Shown: positions 24,943 through 32,413, numbered from the stretch's first letter. The stretch: DNA of 42,055 nucleotides from Candidatus Gastranaerophilales bacterium (GCA_944324195.1 CALUVJ010000005.1:1-42055); one strand, 5' to 3'. Notes: generated by a model from the sequence alone, not told the origin. Numbers and translations: made by a program.

Positions 24943-24971
24943 TAGACTTTTAAACTGCATTTTAGTAAAAT
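24943..24971 (+). promoter_or_regulatory. Leaderless promoter for 24978
   Basis: TAGACT, 17 bp, TAAAAT, 6 nt, ATG; identical to that of 23052. Confidence 0.7.
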
Positions 24972-24977
24972 AAGCAT

Positions 24978-25397
24978 ATGTACAAAAAGTATTTTGATAT
25001 TTTTAACAAGTTCATATTCTATACTAAAAAATGTTATTTCTTTCATATACTTACTTGGTGTCTTACACCTGCATTAATATTTTTAATACTTTGCATATTT
25101 TCATTACCAGATTATTTATATGACCTTATTACGTCACAAACTACTACTAAAGAAATAATTAGTAATATTCAAGAAGATATTGCTGTTATATATTTATCTT
25201 ATGGATATCTATCTTTTTGGGGGATTATCATTGCACTTCCTGCCAGCTTAATTATAGAATCTATACAATATTCATTTTTTAAAAAATATTTTGTTTTAAA
25301 TAATTTTTTATTAAACAACAAATATTATAATTTTTTCTATATTTTTTCTTTATTTGCATTGTTAGTTAGCTGGACAATTTTATTCAATGGCGGTTAA
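24978..25397 (+). CDS. FLLNNKYYN-family small membrane protein C (139 aa)
   Basis: It begins MYKKYFDIFNKFIFYTKKCY. Helices lie near 25-43, 72-92 and 117-135. The motif reads FVLNNFLLNNKYYNFFYIFS. The loop between helices 1 and 2 (SQTTTKEIISNIQEDIA) is unique to this copy, consistent with a specificity-determining segment. It sits directly upstream of paralogue D with a 76-nt spacer that carries D's promoter. Confidence 0.75.
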   Translation: MYKKYFDIFNKFIFYTKKCYFFHILTWCLTPALIFLILCIFSLPDYLYDLITSQTTTKEIISNIQEDIAVIYLSYGYLSFWGIIIALPASLIIESIQYSFFKKYFVLNNFLLNNKYYNFFYIFSLFALLVSWTILFNGG

Positions 25398-25438
25398 AAC
25401 GAGCTAATTGTCAAATTTCTTTTTGAGTTTGTAAACTA

Positions 25439-25467
25439 TAGACTTTTTAACAGTATCTTGGTAAAAT
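25439..25467 (+). promoter_or_regulatory. Leaderless promoter for 25474
   Basis: TAGACT, 17 bp, TAAAAT, 6 nt, ATG. Confidence 0.7.
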
Positions 25468-25473
25468 AAGCAT

Positions 25474-25914
25474 ATGTGCAAAAAGTATTTTGATTGTTTT
25501 AATAAATTCATTGCTTGTACTAAAAAATACTATTTCTTTCACTACAACGCTTGGATAGTAATGTTTGTCATTTTTTCTCTATTTGCATTTATAACAGTAT
25601 TTACTCTTATTTTTCCTAACAATCCAAAATCTGATTTTTTTGATTGCTTAAGCGGCTTTTTCTTGATAATCCTATTTATGTCTTTTATTGGATTTATTAT
25701 TACTATTCCTATAACAATAATTTCTATGATTGTTAAACATTTTACTTCAAAATCCATTTTTGTTAGTAGTGATTTTTTATTGAATAACAAAATATACCAT
25801 TTTGCATATTGCACTGCTTTATTTATTTTAGCTATATGCTGGTTTATTGCAATTGTAAGTGGTTTTGCAATTGTTATTGTTCAATATGGACTGTCTGTAT
25901 TATCTTTGCAGTAA
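25474..25914 (+). CDS. FLLNNKYYN-family small membrane protein D (146 aa)
   Basis: It begins MCKKYFDCFNKFIACTKKYY, nearly the start of protein A. It has three helices, and the motif version FVSSDFLLNNKIYHFAYC before the last one. The middle loop (FPNNPKSDFFDCLSG) is unique. It is the last of the four tightly related plus-strand copies and is convergent with the minus-strand membrane gene ending at 25987. Confidence 0.75.
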   Translation: MCKKYFDCFNKFIACTKKYYFFHYNAWIVMFVIFSLFAFITVFTLIFPNNPKSDFFDCLSGFFLIILFMSFIGFIITIPITIISMIVKHFTSKSIFVSSDFLLNNKIYHFAYCTALFILAICWFIAIVSGFAIVIVQYGLSVLSLQ

Positions 25915-25986
25915 GTAGGTATCGGTAAATTAAAATTTACCGCAACGATTAATGTCTCAGCAATCAAATACTACCAAACCATACTT

Positions 25987-26517
25987 TTATTCGTTAGTAT
26001 GGTTCTGTAGACGATTAAAACAGATATTCATTTGTTGTTTGAATTTCTTCAAAAATCCTATTTTTTCAAAAACTACGTCATATATAAACCAATATAGATA
26101 TAAAATTAATAGTGCCTGATAGCCGCCTATAAAAGGTGTCGCAAGGCAAACTAATTGGCCGCCGCCTATTATATTTTCTAAAGTATAAGGTTCATGGAGA
26201 AGTTTTTCTAGTAATAGAATGCCCCAAACAATTGTTATTATCAAACTTAAAATTAATATACCAATTTTATATAGCCATTTGCATCTGATATTATGCAAAA
26301 ATTGATGAATTGACGGATTCGTTACATATTTACATAATATCAGATAGATCAAAGGCAATAAATAGAACTTATTTATAACTAGTATTGTCAAAATGAAATA
26401 CCATTCATAATAATGTAATATTTGATTTTCTACTTCATCTGGGAATGCAAATACATAATATAATATATAACAATTATCTATTAAAAATAAGTATAATAAC
26501 AATACAAATATACTCAA
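25987..26517 (-). CDS. Multi-TM protein with a poly-A frameshift at its start
   Basis: The open frame codes about 176 residues with four to five membrane helices (PLIYLILCKYVTN, YKIGILILSLIITIVWGILL, YQALLILYLYWFIYDVV). Its own start would be a TTG without SD. A better start is ATG at 26548, with a leaderless promoter (26555-26583), but an A8 run (26538-26545) directly after it puts that ATG out of frame by one base. Corrected, the protein would begin MKKIINNKYFLSIF. This suggests phase variation, slippage rescue or decay. It follows, on the same strand, the toxin-like fragment 26578-26832, as an immunity gene would. Confidence 0.65.
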   Translation of the reverse strand: MSIFVLLLYLFLIDNCYILYYVFAFPDEVENQILHYYEWYFILTILVINKFYLLPLIYLILCKYVTNPSIHQFLHNIRCKWLYKIGILILSLIITIVWGILLLEKLLHEPYTLENIIGGGQLVCLATPFIGGYQALLILYLYWFIYDVVFEKIGFLKKFKQQMNICFNRLQNHTNE

Positions 26518-26554
26518 AAAATATTTATTATTTATGATTTTTTTTCATATTCTA

Positions 26555-26583
26555 AATATAACATATTTCCAATATATTTACAA
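26555..26583 (-). promoter_or_regulatory. Leaderless promoter for the frameshifted gene
   Basis: TTGTAA, 17 bp, TATATT, 6 nt, ATG at 26548. The -35 overlaps the stop codon of the toxin-like fragment. Confidence 0.55.
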
Positions 26584-26832
26584 TTTTATTCTTATTGGTA
26601 CTACTATATTATAATTCCTTAATACGCTCAAATCTTGTAAGCCTGTAGCTGCATTATTTGCTAAAGTTAATCCAGACACATTTCCTTTTTTCAAAAGTGA
26701 TTCATATTTAAAATCATATAAATCATAAACATAACCGGTAAAATATCCATTCTCTATTTTTGGTTGAAATACAGTTGCAGATTGGGTTAGATTATAAAAA
26801 TCTAACCCAATAACAACTTTACCATTATCAGC
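26578..26832 (-). pseudogene. Orphan toxin-like C-terminal fragment (84 codons)
   Basis: An open minus frame with no start codon. It includes NGKVVIGLDFYNLTQSATVF, ENGYFTGYVYDLYDF and LRNYNIVVPIRIKL before TAA. On its upstream side it is cut exactly where the promoter region of 26879 begins. The compact, mixed alpha/beta look and lack of an N-terminus suit an orphan toxin tip. I cannot assign a toxin family. Confidence 0.5.
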
Positions 26833-26843
26833 TCAATAGCCTA

Positions 26844-26872
26844 TAGACTTTTAAACTGCGTTTTAGTAAAAT
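26844..26872 (+). promoter_or_regulatory. Leaderless promoter for 26879
   Basis: TAGACT, 17 bp, TAAAAT, 6 nt, ATG. Confidence 0.7.
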
Positions 26873-26878
26873 AAGCAT

Positions 26879-27232
26879 ATGCTTAGAAAATATATGGAAA
26901 AAGATTCTATAATTTTTTTTATGTTATTTATTATCGCCTTTATTAGTTGGCCAATGCCTTTAATAAAAGCAGAACAATCAACTAATATTCCAGAGACCGT
27001 TCTGAACTATGGCAACCTCAAAGAAAAATATGATTTTTATTATGTTAAAGATTGGAATGGATATGAAGTATATACTATTATCCTTAAAGAACAATACCCT
27101 CAACCACGTGCAATAGGTGCTCCCATTTTTTTACTTTATGATGGAAAAACTGTCAGAAGAGATGTTGGTGAAGAATATTTAAATTTTTGTCACAAGGGTA
27201 GAATTATTCTCTACCGTGAACGACCTCATTAA
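26879..27232 (+). CDS. Single-TM protein with soluble domain (117 aa)
   Basis: It begins MLRKYMEKDSIIFFMLFIIA. One N-terminal membrane helix or uncleaved signal (about 10-30) is followed by about 85 residues with ENLKEKYDFYYVKD-like and YEVYTIILKEQYPQ strands, so the domain probably faces the periplasm. Family unknown. Its 3' end overlaps the convergent papain-fold gene by 29 nt. Adjacency to that putative toxin makes it a candidate immunity protein. Confidence 0.7.
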   Translation: MLRKYMEKDSIIFFMLFIIAFISWPMPLIKAEQSTNIPETVLNYGNLKEKYDFYYVKDWNGYEVYTIILKEQYPQPRAIGAPIFLLYDGKTVRRDVGEEYLNFCHKGRIILYRERPH

Positions 27233-28157
27233 TAAAATAAGGATTAAATTGTTTATTATCTATTCGTAAAATTTTCGGTGGCAATTCTGTAAAATTAGCA
27301 AGCCCGTCTAAACGTCCTATTATTAATTCTTTATCACGAGTTATATCAGACTGAGGATCATATAAACGTAATTTATTATTGTTATCCTTATCGAGAACTT
27401 CAATGTGTCCTTCTTTATATATTCTTTCTTCTCTTTCTGTAATGGTGTAAAAAACAAACGCATAACGTTCCCCATTTTTGACTTTATTGTCTAACCAATC
27501 GTAACATTCTATAGCATTCTTTACATTTATAACTTCTCCTTTGCAAACTTCACCATTCTTGTCTAACCATGCTTCAAAAGGTCGAAAAGAAAGTTCAAAG
27601 GGTTTTCCCTCTCCATTTTGTGCTTCCGCTTCTACATCATACCCACGTCTTCGAGCTTCATATGCTACAACACAGCATTGACAGTTATTGAAATTACCTT
27701 CTGGACCATCAATATAATGAGGATTAATTTCTTCTCCGGCAGCTTCTTCAAAACTCATCGGCTTATTTCGCTTCACTCCTGCAATTGCAGTTGGATTCTG
27801 AACAGTTTCTTGCTCTTTAAGAGCATTTTCCATCTCTTTTTGAATGTTAAGCTTATCTGATTCTTTTCTATATTCCATTTCTTTCTCGGAATTTAAACCT
27901 AAAGAACTACCGCTTTCGGGTTTACTGCGCCAGTGTCCTTCTACCTTTGTTCCGTCATCACGGGTGTATGATTCTACCCATATTACATTTGGTGATTGGG
28001 CAAGTTCCGATGCATTCGGCGTTCCTATTTGCCAATCTTGGGTCATAATGTCATTTTTAAATAAAAATGCATCACGCACCGGCATATTCAAGATATCTTC
28101 TCTTGAATATATTCGATTATCTTTTGAATAGCTATTTACATAATTTTTATATTTCAT
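27204..28157 (-). CDS. Papain-fold (Tox-PL-like) phage protein with DGT tag (317 aa)
   Basis: The N-terminal part has YSREDILNMPVRDAFLFKND and then VESYTRDDGTKVEGHWRSKP (62-80), the tag found in the lipases. A charged linker follows. The C-terminal domain (about 143-300) has NNCQCCVVAYEARRRGYDVE (Cys159), KEGHIEVLD (His251) and LRLYDPQSD (Asp267/Gln269). This Cys-His-Asp order is that of papain-fold toxin and deamidase domains often fused to phage head proteins. It lies 3 nt downstream of portal, translated from AAGGAAGGAG, so it is made with the virion. Likely a virion-delivered effector or a head protein with protease/deamidase activity. No signal peptide is seen. Confidence 0.8.
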   Translation of the reverse strand: MKYKNYVNSYSKDNRIYSREDILNMPVRDAFLFKNDIMTQDWQIGTPNASELAQSPNVIWVESYTRDDGTKVEGHWRSKPESGSSLGLNSEKEMEYRKESDKLNIQKEMENALKEQETVQNPTAIAGVKRNKPMSFEEAAGEEINPHYIDGPEGNFNNCQCCVVAYEARRRGYDVEAEAQNGEGKPFELSFRPFEAWLDKNGEVCKGEVINVKNAIECYDWLDNKVKNGERYAFVFYTITEREERIYKEGHIEVLDKDNNNKLRLYDPQSDITRDKELIIGRLDGLANFTELPPKILRIDNKQFNPYFINEVVHGRE

Positions 28158-28160
28158 AAA

Positions 28161-30362
28161 TTACTCCTTCCTTGTTACTAAATTTTGCAAAAATTCTGAA
28201 AAATCATCTCGTTTATTGAACTTATTTTTAATAAAACGTTTAACTAATTCTAATACTTGAGGATTTGATAACACTAACAACAGTAATTGAACTATATTAC
28301 CTCTCAAATTCTGTTTTAATTCATTTATTCCATTTCCTTCTGCAGACAAAGCAATTTGCCCATTTCTCGGAGCAGCTTGGCGTTCGGCTTCCAAAGCACT
28401 TTGACTTTCGGCACCGGCTTCTGCAGCTGCGTTAAGCAAGGCATTTTGCTCGCCGGCCGAAAGAGTGCTTGTCCCGGCTCCTGAGTCAGGCAAGGAATTC
28501 CGGGAAGCAGGCACCCCGCTTACTCCATTTACCCCCGCTCCGCCGGCATTAGGCAAGACGTTCTGTGCTCCGGCCAAAAGGTTATTTACTCCAACCCCTG
28601 CCCCTGCGCCTTCGTTGAACAAGGAATTCTGACTACCAGCTAAAGGTACATTTACCCCGGAGAGGAATCTTTCCGGATTATCAACACCTTTTTGCTCAAA
28701 ATACCAGACAAATATCTCTTGCAGATTCAGAGGGATAAGTGATGCAAAGCGTTCTACAGCCTGAATTACTATATCTGCCTGCTGGGATTTTTGTGTAGTC
28801 ATGGAGGAATCTGAGTACATATATTTGTAATCTCCCTGACGCACTGCATCATCTACTTCTATTACTTCCTGCTGATTTTCGTGGTTTACAAAGACGGTTT
28901 CCACTCCTGATTTAAAATCCGCACAAAGTTTGGCTACTTTTTCTACATTCGGAATAATCAAATCCTGATTAATTGTATCGACCAGCATAGCAAGCCTTAT
29001 CATCTGGCCTTGGGTTTTTGTATTTATCTCTGTTGCGGTTTTTGAAGCGGAAGTTTCCACTGCTCCTATCATATTAGGAAAAATCCCTGAAACTTCTGCC
29101 ATCAAGTCATTAAGGAACGAGATGTCTTGCAAAAATACATTTGGATTAAAGGTAAGCTGCTGAAATGCGGCAGCCGGAGTAAGATTATCACCGTATTCGA
29201 TAATTTTTCCCGGATAGAGGTTAATTTCATCCTCCTCAAAAAACCCTTCCGGCGCAAGAAGCGGCGGATTTTCATTGAGCGCTTGCAGATTACAGGTTCT
29301 GTTCAAAAGCTCTTCCTGAAAATGGGCCAGTGAAATAACAGAATAAAGAGGACTTATGCCGCGCTTTGTTGTCGGATCGGTTATAAATGCGCCGTAAGAA
29401 AACGGATTTATTATACCTTCATTTTTCCCGAAGGCGGCCAGATATTTTCTTCCGACAACTACGGCATGCCAGTTTTTAAGAAGTGTTCCGTCAGAAAGTT
29501 TTAAATCACCCCAGTGTTCCAGAACCTCTATAGTTGAGCCCTTAACAACATCGTCTTTCGGCTCATTATATTTTAAGCTTCTGTCATTAACCATCTTAGA
29601 GATTTCTTCTCTTTGTTGTTTTGATAAAGTATAGTATTTATTATTTAAAATCTCGGCAGGAGTTTTATAAACTCTGTAAATCTTAGGACAGGAATCCCAA
29701 TTATCTTTTTGAGAAGAATCAAATACTAAGTCTGCCGGATTTACCGGATAAATAAACGGATTATCATAAACTTTTCTTGTGTCGGTCCAATAATTTTTAC
29801 CTTTAGATATTGCATCCATAATGAGCGGTAATTTGTTTACGTCAAGCGCAAAAAGGTTTTTAAAGAAATCTATCGGACGACGATATTCTTCATAGTTCTT
29901 TTTCCAAGCAGTATAAGAGATTAACTCCCCATAAAGTAAAGCGTTATCGATAATCTGGTCACAGGTTCTCTGGTAATCCATTTTTTCAAGGATGTCCACC
30001 AGCATGGCTTTTTGCTTGTTTGAAGCGTTGTTTGAATCGTGGTTCTCCCCGGATACGTCGAACATAGAATTAACATTTGCATAAGTATTCCTCCATATAA
30101 ATGCTTTTAGTGTCTGATAAAACATAAATGTTTTGCACATTTTAACTTTAGCTTTCCATTTCTGATTTTTATCGGAAATTGATTTGAAATCATTTTTAAA
30201 AAATATTTCATTAGCAAGCTTTGATGCCATTTCCAGATTTGTTGCTCTTTCGGAATTCAGAGAAGAAAAATCTGACGTAATTTTCTTTATCAATTTTCCT
30301 TCTTCTTCCAAACTCAATTTTTTAGTAGAATTATCCTGTTCAATAATGTATTCAAAAACCAT
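28161..30362 (-). CDS. Phage portal protein with repetitive C-terminal extension
   Basis: The protein is 733 aa from the ATG at 30362, chosen for GGAAAGGA 5 nt upstream; the frame is open to 30425. The long helical body with VNSMFDVSGENHDSNN, LDVNKLPLIMD, FVNPADLVFDSS-type and GISPLYSVISLAHFQEEL segments and the MIGAVETSASKTATEINTK region fits portals of short-tailed phages (P22 portal is of similar size). Residues about 571-677 hold imperfect repeats of the type AG(A/S/E)QN(S/V/A)L.N.GAG. This ring is the DNA entry/exit channel and binds terminase and adaptor. It lies immediately upstream of the papain-fold gene. Confidence 0.9.
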   Translation of the reverse strand: MVFEYIIEQDNSTKKLSLEEEGKLIKKITSDFSSLNSERATNLEMASKLANEIFFKNDFKSISDKNQKWKAKVKMCKTFMFYQTLKAFIWRNTYANVNSMFDVSGENHDSNNASNKQKAMLVDILEKMDYQRTCDQIIDNALLYGELISYTAWKKNYEEYRRPIDFFKNLFALDVNKLPLIMDAISKGKNYWTDTRKVYDNPFIYPVNPADLVFDSSQKDNWDSCPKIYRVYKTPAEILNNKYYTLSKQQREEISKMVNDRSLKYNEPKDDVVKGSTIEVLEHWGDLKLSDGTLLKNWHAVVVGRKYLAAFGKNEGIINPFSYGAFITDPTTKRGISPLYSVISLAHFQEELLNRTCNLQALNENPPLLAPEGFFEEDEINLYPGKIIEYGDNLTPAAAFQQLTFNPNVFLQDISFLNDLMAEVSGIFPNMIGAVETSASKTATEINTKTQGQMIRLAMLVDTINQDLIIPNVEKVAKLCADFKSGVETVFVNHENQQEVIEVDDAVRQGDYKYMYSDSSMTTQKSQQADIVIQAVERFASLIPLNLQEIFVWYFEQKGVDNPERFLSGVNVPLAGSQNSLFNEGAGAGVGVNNLLAGAQNVLPNAGGAGVNGVSGVPASRNSLPDSGAGTSTLSAGEQNALLNAAAEAGAESQSALEAERQAAPRNGQIALSAEGNGINELKQNLRGNIVQLLLLVLSNPQVLELVKRFIKNKFNKRDDFSEFLQNLVTRKE

Positions 30363-30467
30363 TTTTTTCCTTTCCGGAGCTTTGCTCCAATTATGTAACT
30401 CAAAATTATTTTCCGGATGGAACAAATAATATTCATCCGAATATGCACTTTAGGGAGATTAATAAAG

Positions 30468-30524
30468 ATGAAAAGTAAACAAGAAGCCTTCAGCCTGATT
30501 GACTTATTAAAAAACATATTATAG
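30468..30524 (+). pseudogene. 18-aa remnant ORF carrying the next gene's promoter
   Basis: It reads MKSKQEAFSLIDLLKNIL with GGGAG before the ATG. Its end (LLKNIL-stop) equals the end of the following gene (ILKNIL-stop). It looks like a deletion fusion of two array members. The -35 and -10 of the next gene lie within its last codons. Confidence 0.45.
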
Positions 30525-30527
30525 GAT
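30499..30527 (+). promoter_or_regulatory. Leaderless promoter for 30534
   Basis: TTGACT, 17 bp, TAGGAT, 6 nt, ATG. It lies inside the remnant ORF. Confidence 0.65.
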
Positions 30528-30533
30528 TTTTGT

Positions 30534-31052
30534 ATGATGAATTTCTTGCACAAAATGTACAGTCGGATTAAAGAACTCAAAAAATATCACGCAATGCATG
30601 CCTTCACTGCAGTACCCGGATGTTTGGTTATTTTGGCGTATACCGTCACTTTTTTAATTAATGTTATCGACGGATATACGCAAGATGGAAGCCAACTTTT
30701 TATTTTTTCATTCTTCATTGCCTACTACTTTATTTTTTGCGCCTGTTTAATTATTGCAATTTGTATTTGTATTTTATTTTTATTGCTTAGTATTTTTAAG
30801 AAAAAGAAATTTTTTGTTAATTCTTTGTTTCTGTTAAATAATAAATACTATAATTTTGTTTTCTTTACGGGTTTAATAATCAATATTTTTGCAACCATAC
30901 TTTTTACAGCTCTATGGCTTAATTTGTGCTCCGGGTTTTACTTTAACTTAATTGAAACTCTAAACTTCCCGCTTGCCGTAATATTTGGTCTCTTCAATAT
31001 AATATCCGCACAATTTCAGCACTTGGTTGATATATTGAAAAACATATTATAG
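30534..31052 (+). CDS. FLLNNKYYN-family membrane protein E (172 aa)
   Basis: It begins MMNFLHKMYSRIKELKKYHA. Four hydrophobic helices follow, and the motif FFVNSLFLLNNKYYNFVFF near residue 100 matches the paralogues at 22-26 kb, though its N-terminus differs. It is inserted on the plus strand between portal and the GNAT-like gene. Its last codons contain the promoter for a truncated copy that follows. Putative immunity or exclusion protein; no direct evidence. Confidence 0.75.
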   Translation: MMNFLHKMYSRIKELKKYHAMHAFTAVPGCLVILAYTVTFLINVIDGYTQDGSQLFIFSFFIAYYFIFCACLIIAICICILFLLLSIFKKKKFFVNSLFLLNNKYYNFVFFTGLIINIFATILFTALWLNLCSGFYFNLIETLNFPLAVIFGLFNIISAQFQHLVDILKNIL

Positions 31053-31061
31053 GATTTATGT

Positions 31062-31120
31062 ATGATGAATTTCTTGCACAAAATGTACAAACGGATTAAA
31101 GATCTCAAAAAATATCACGC
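31062..31120 (+). pseudogene. Truncated tandem copy of the 30534 gene
   Basis: Fifty-nine bases match the start of 30534 (MMNFLHKMYKRIKDLKKYHA), with a matching promoter (TTGATA, 17 bp, TAGGAT, 6 nt). Homology stops at 31120, next to the 3' end of the GNAT-like gene. Confidence 0.75.
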
Positions 31121-31126
31121 GCATTG

Positions 31127-31522
31127 TTATTTATATCCTTGTTTTTTCTTAACAAAAATATTATTACGGTCTCTCACAAAACCACAGCGCAAAAGACATA
31201 GTGCGGAAGCGCGATTTTGCGCTTCCGCATAAATATCACATACAAACCAGCCAAGTGAAAGTCTTAAACACGCGACATTTTGTTCAAACATCTTCCTCTT
31301 CGAAAATCCGTTCAGAAAAAGTTTTCCATCCGCATCAACAAAATAGTAAATCCCGCCAATCAAATTTGTATCATCAAGAAACATATAAAAAAACGTATTA
31401 TCACGCACAAATTCAAAAGAATTTGAATCACAAATTTTATCCTGAGACTGCTCATAAAGCTTTTTAAGTTCTTTTTCGTATCTGCAAAACTCCAAATCAG
31501 CCGGTATCAAAACCCTTATCAT
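31127..31522 (-). CDS. GNAT-like phage protein (131 aa)
   Basis: The sequence FFYMFLDDTNLIGGIYYFVD, then a conserved helix and strand ending AEAQNRASALCLLRCGFVRD, is the pattern of GNAT acetyltransferases (acyl-CoA-binding helix and the residues before the last strand). Some podoviruses carry similar small proteins near the packaging genes. Substrate unknown. The ATG overlaps the stop of the upstream gene (31519-31522), so the two are coupled. Confidence 0.7.
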   Translation of the reverse strand: MIRVLIPADLEFCRYEKELKKLYEQSQDKICDSNSFEFVRDNTFFYMFLDDTNLIGGIYYFVDADGKLFLNGFSKRKMFEQNVACLRLSLGWFVCDIYAEAQNRASALCLLRCGFVRDRNNIFVKKKQGYK

Positions 31523-31818
31523 ATTTTAGCCTCACTAAGCCCTTCCACAATATTAATCTCCGGCTCTTCATTGACAGGCAAATCATTATCCAAACCCAAT
31601 GCCAGTCTTTGTCCCTTCTGAACCTTACCGAGCGCCGACACTAAAAAATCAAGCGTGCTTATAGTATTTTTCGGAATATCCAGATACTCAAACTCCGCAT
31701 ATTTTATATCGTGCTCAAATTCGGTTAAAAGAAATTCCAAAACTGAAAGAGTTTTGTTATAAAGCTCTATATGCTTCTCATTAATCATTTGTTTTCTATC
31801 TTTAGCTTTCTTTGCCAT
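31519..31818 (-). CDS. Small helical phage protein, possible small terminase (99 aa)
   Basis: The sequence MAKKAKDRKQMINEKHIELY opens a mainly helical protein with KNTISTLDFLVSALGKVQKG and an acidic C-terminus. It precedes the portal set, a place often taken by the small terminase subunit, but no HTH motif is clear. Unassigned; the role is suggested by position only. Its ATG overlaps no other gene and is preceded by a weak SD (AGGTTTTT). Confidence 0.6.
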   Translation of the reverse strand: MAKKAKDRKQMINEKHIELYNKTLSVLEFLLTEFEHDIKYAEFEYLDIPKNTISTLDFLVSALGKVQKGQRLALGLDNDLPVNEEPEINIVEGLSEAKI

Positions 31819-31840
31819 AAAAACCTCAAATTAAAAAAAA

Positions 31841-31920
31841 AGAAAAAGACCGGAGAAAAGGGGTACAATCACAAGGAGTTTGTGACGAGAGAGAAAGGTG
31901 AAACAAAGTGTCCCCGGTCA
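31841..31920 (-). ncRNA. Structured spacer RNA or long-loop terminator
   Basis: GACCGG (minus 5' side, 31915-31920) pairs with CCGGTC (31847-31852), followed by TTTTTCTTTTTTT. Inside, TCACAA and TTGTGA form a hairpin. It lies between two phage genes. It could be a terminator with a large loop or a small RNA of about 75 nt. Confidence 0.45.
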
Positions 31921-31928
31921 AAAATTCT

Positions 31929-32300
31929 TTAAAAACTTTTTACTAATTGCTTATTACCATAAAAATCACAGGCATATTGTTTTGTAACTCTACGCTTGCC
32001 TGATTTAACGCTTTTATTAATCCCGTAAACCCATCCGAACGGTTTAGACTTGAATTTTGAATAATTACATTCTCTAAACGAATAAACAATTTCGTCTTTG
32101 CACTTTAATACTAAATCATTCGCTTCAATACCGTTTACGGAAACTCTGTTCAACGCTCCGTCAAACCTCCATTCTATAAGTTCCGCAACAGGTTTTAAAC
32201 ATACCGGACAAAAGCCGACAGATAATTTTCTGAACGAAAAAAGATCATTATCCCTGAGATAATACACATCATCAGGGGCAAATTGACAACAATGGCGCAC
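31929..32300 (-). CDS. Zinc-finger-like phage protein (123 aa)
   Basis: A GTG start at 32300 is supported by AGGAGG 7 nt upstream; the frame is open to 32414 but that part has no SD. The protein begins with (V/M)RHCCQFAPDDVYYLRDNDLF and has FCPVCLKPVAEL. His/Cys pairs at the start and the CxxC suggest a treble-clef or knuckle zinc site. The rest is basic (KSVKSGKRRVTKQYAC). Com-like translation regulators and small DNA-binding phage proteins look similar; unassigned. Confidence 0.7.
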   Translation of the reverse strand: MRHCCQFAPDDVYYLRDNDLFSFRKLSVGFCPVCLKPVAELIEWRFDGALNRVSVNGIEANDLVLKCKDEIVYSFRECNYSKFKSKPFGWVYGINKSVKSGKRRVTKQYACDFYGNKQLVKSF

Positions 32301-32331
32301 AATTACCCTCCTAAAATTATTGATTTGTGTT

Positions 32332-32353
32332 CTCGCCCTGTAACCAGGGCGAG
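32332..32353 (-). promoter_or_regulatory. Hairpin in the leader of the zinc-finger gene
   Basis: CTCGCCCTG, 4-nt loop, CAGGGCGAG: a perfect 9-bp stem about 30 nt upstream of the GTG start, without a T-run. Confidence 0.55.
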
Positions 32354-32413
32354 ACAATGCAACAGACTTATTGCCTGCTGAAGTTGGCATTTTCAGGACA
32401 CTATAGCCCCTCA

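Larger units (their letters stand above)
24434..24998. repeat. 565-bp direct repeat, copy 2
   Basis: Partner of 22508-23072 at an offset of 1926 bp. The near-identity of non-coding sequence between otherwise diverged genes implies recent copying or gene conversion. Confidence 0.9.
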
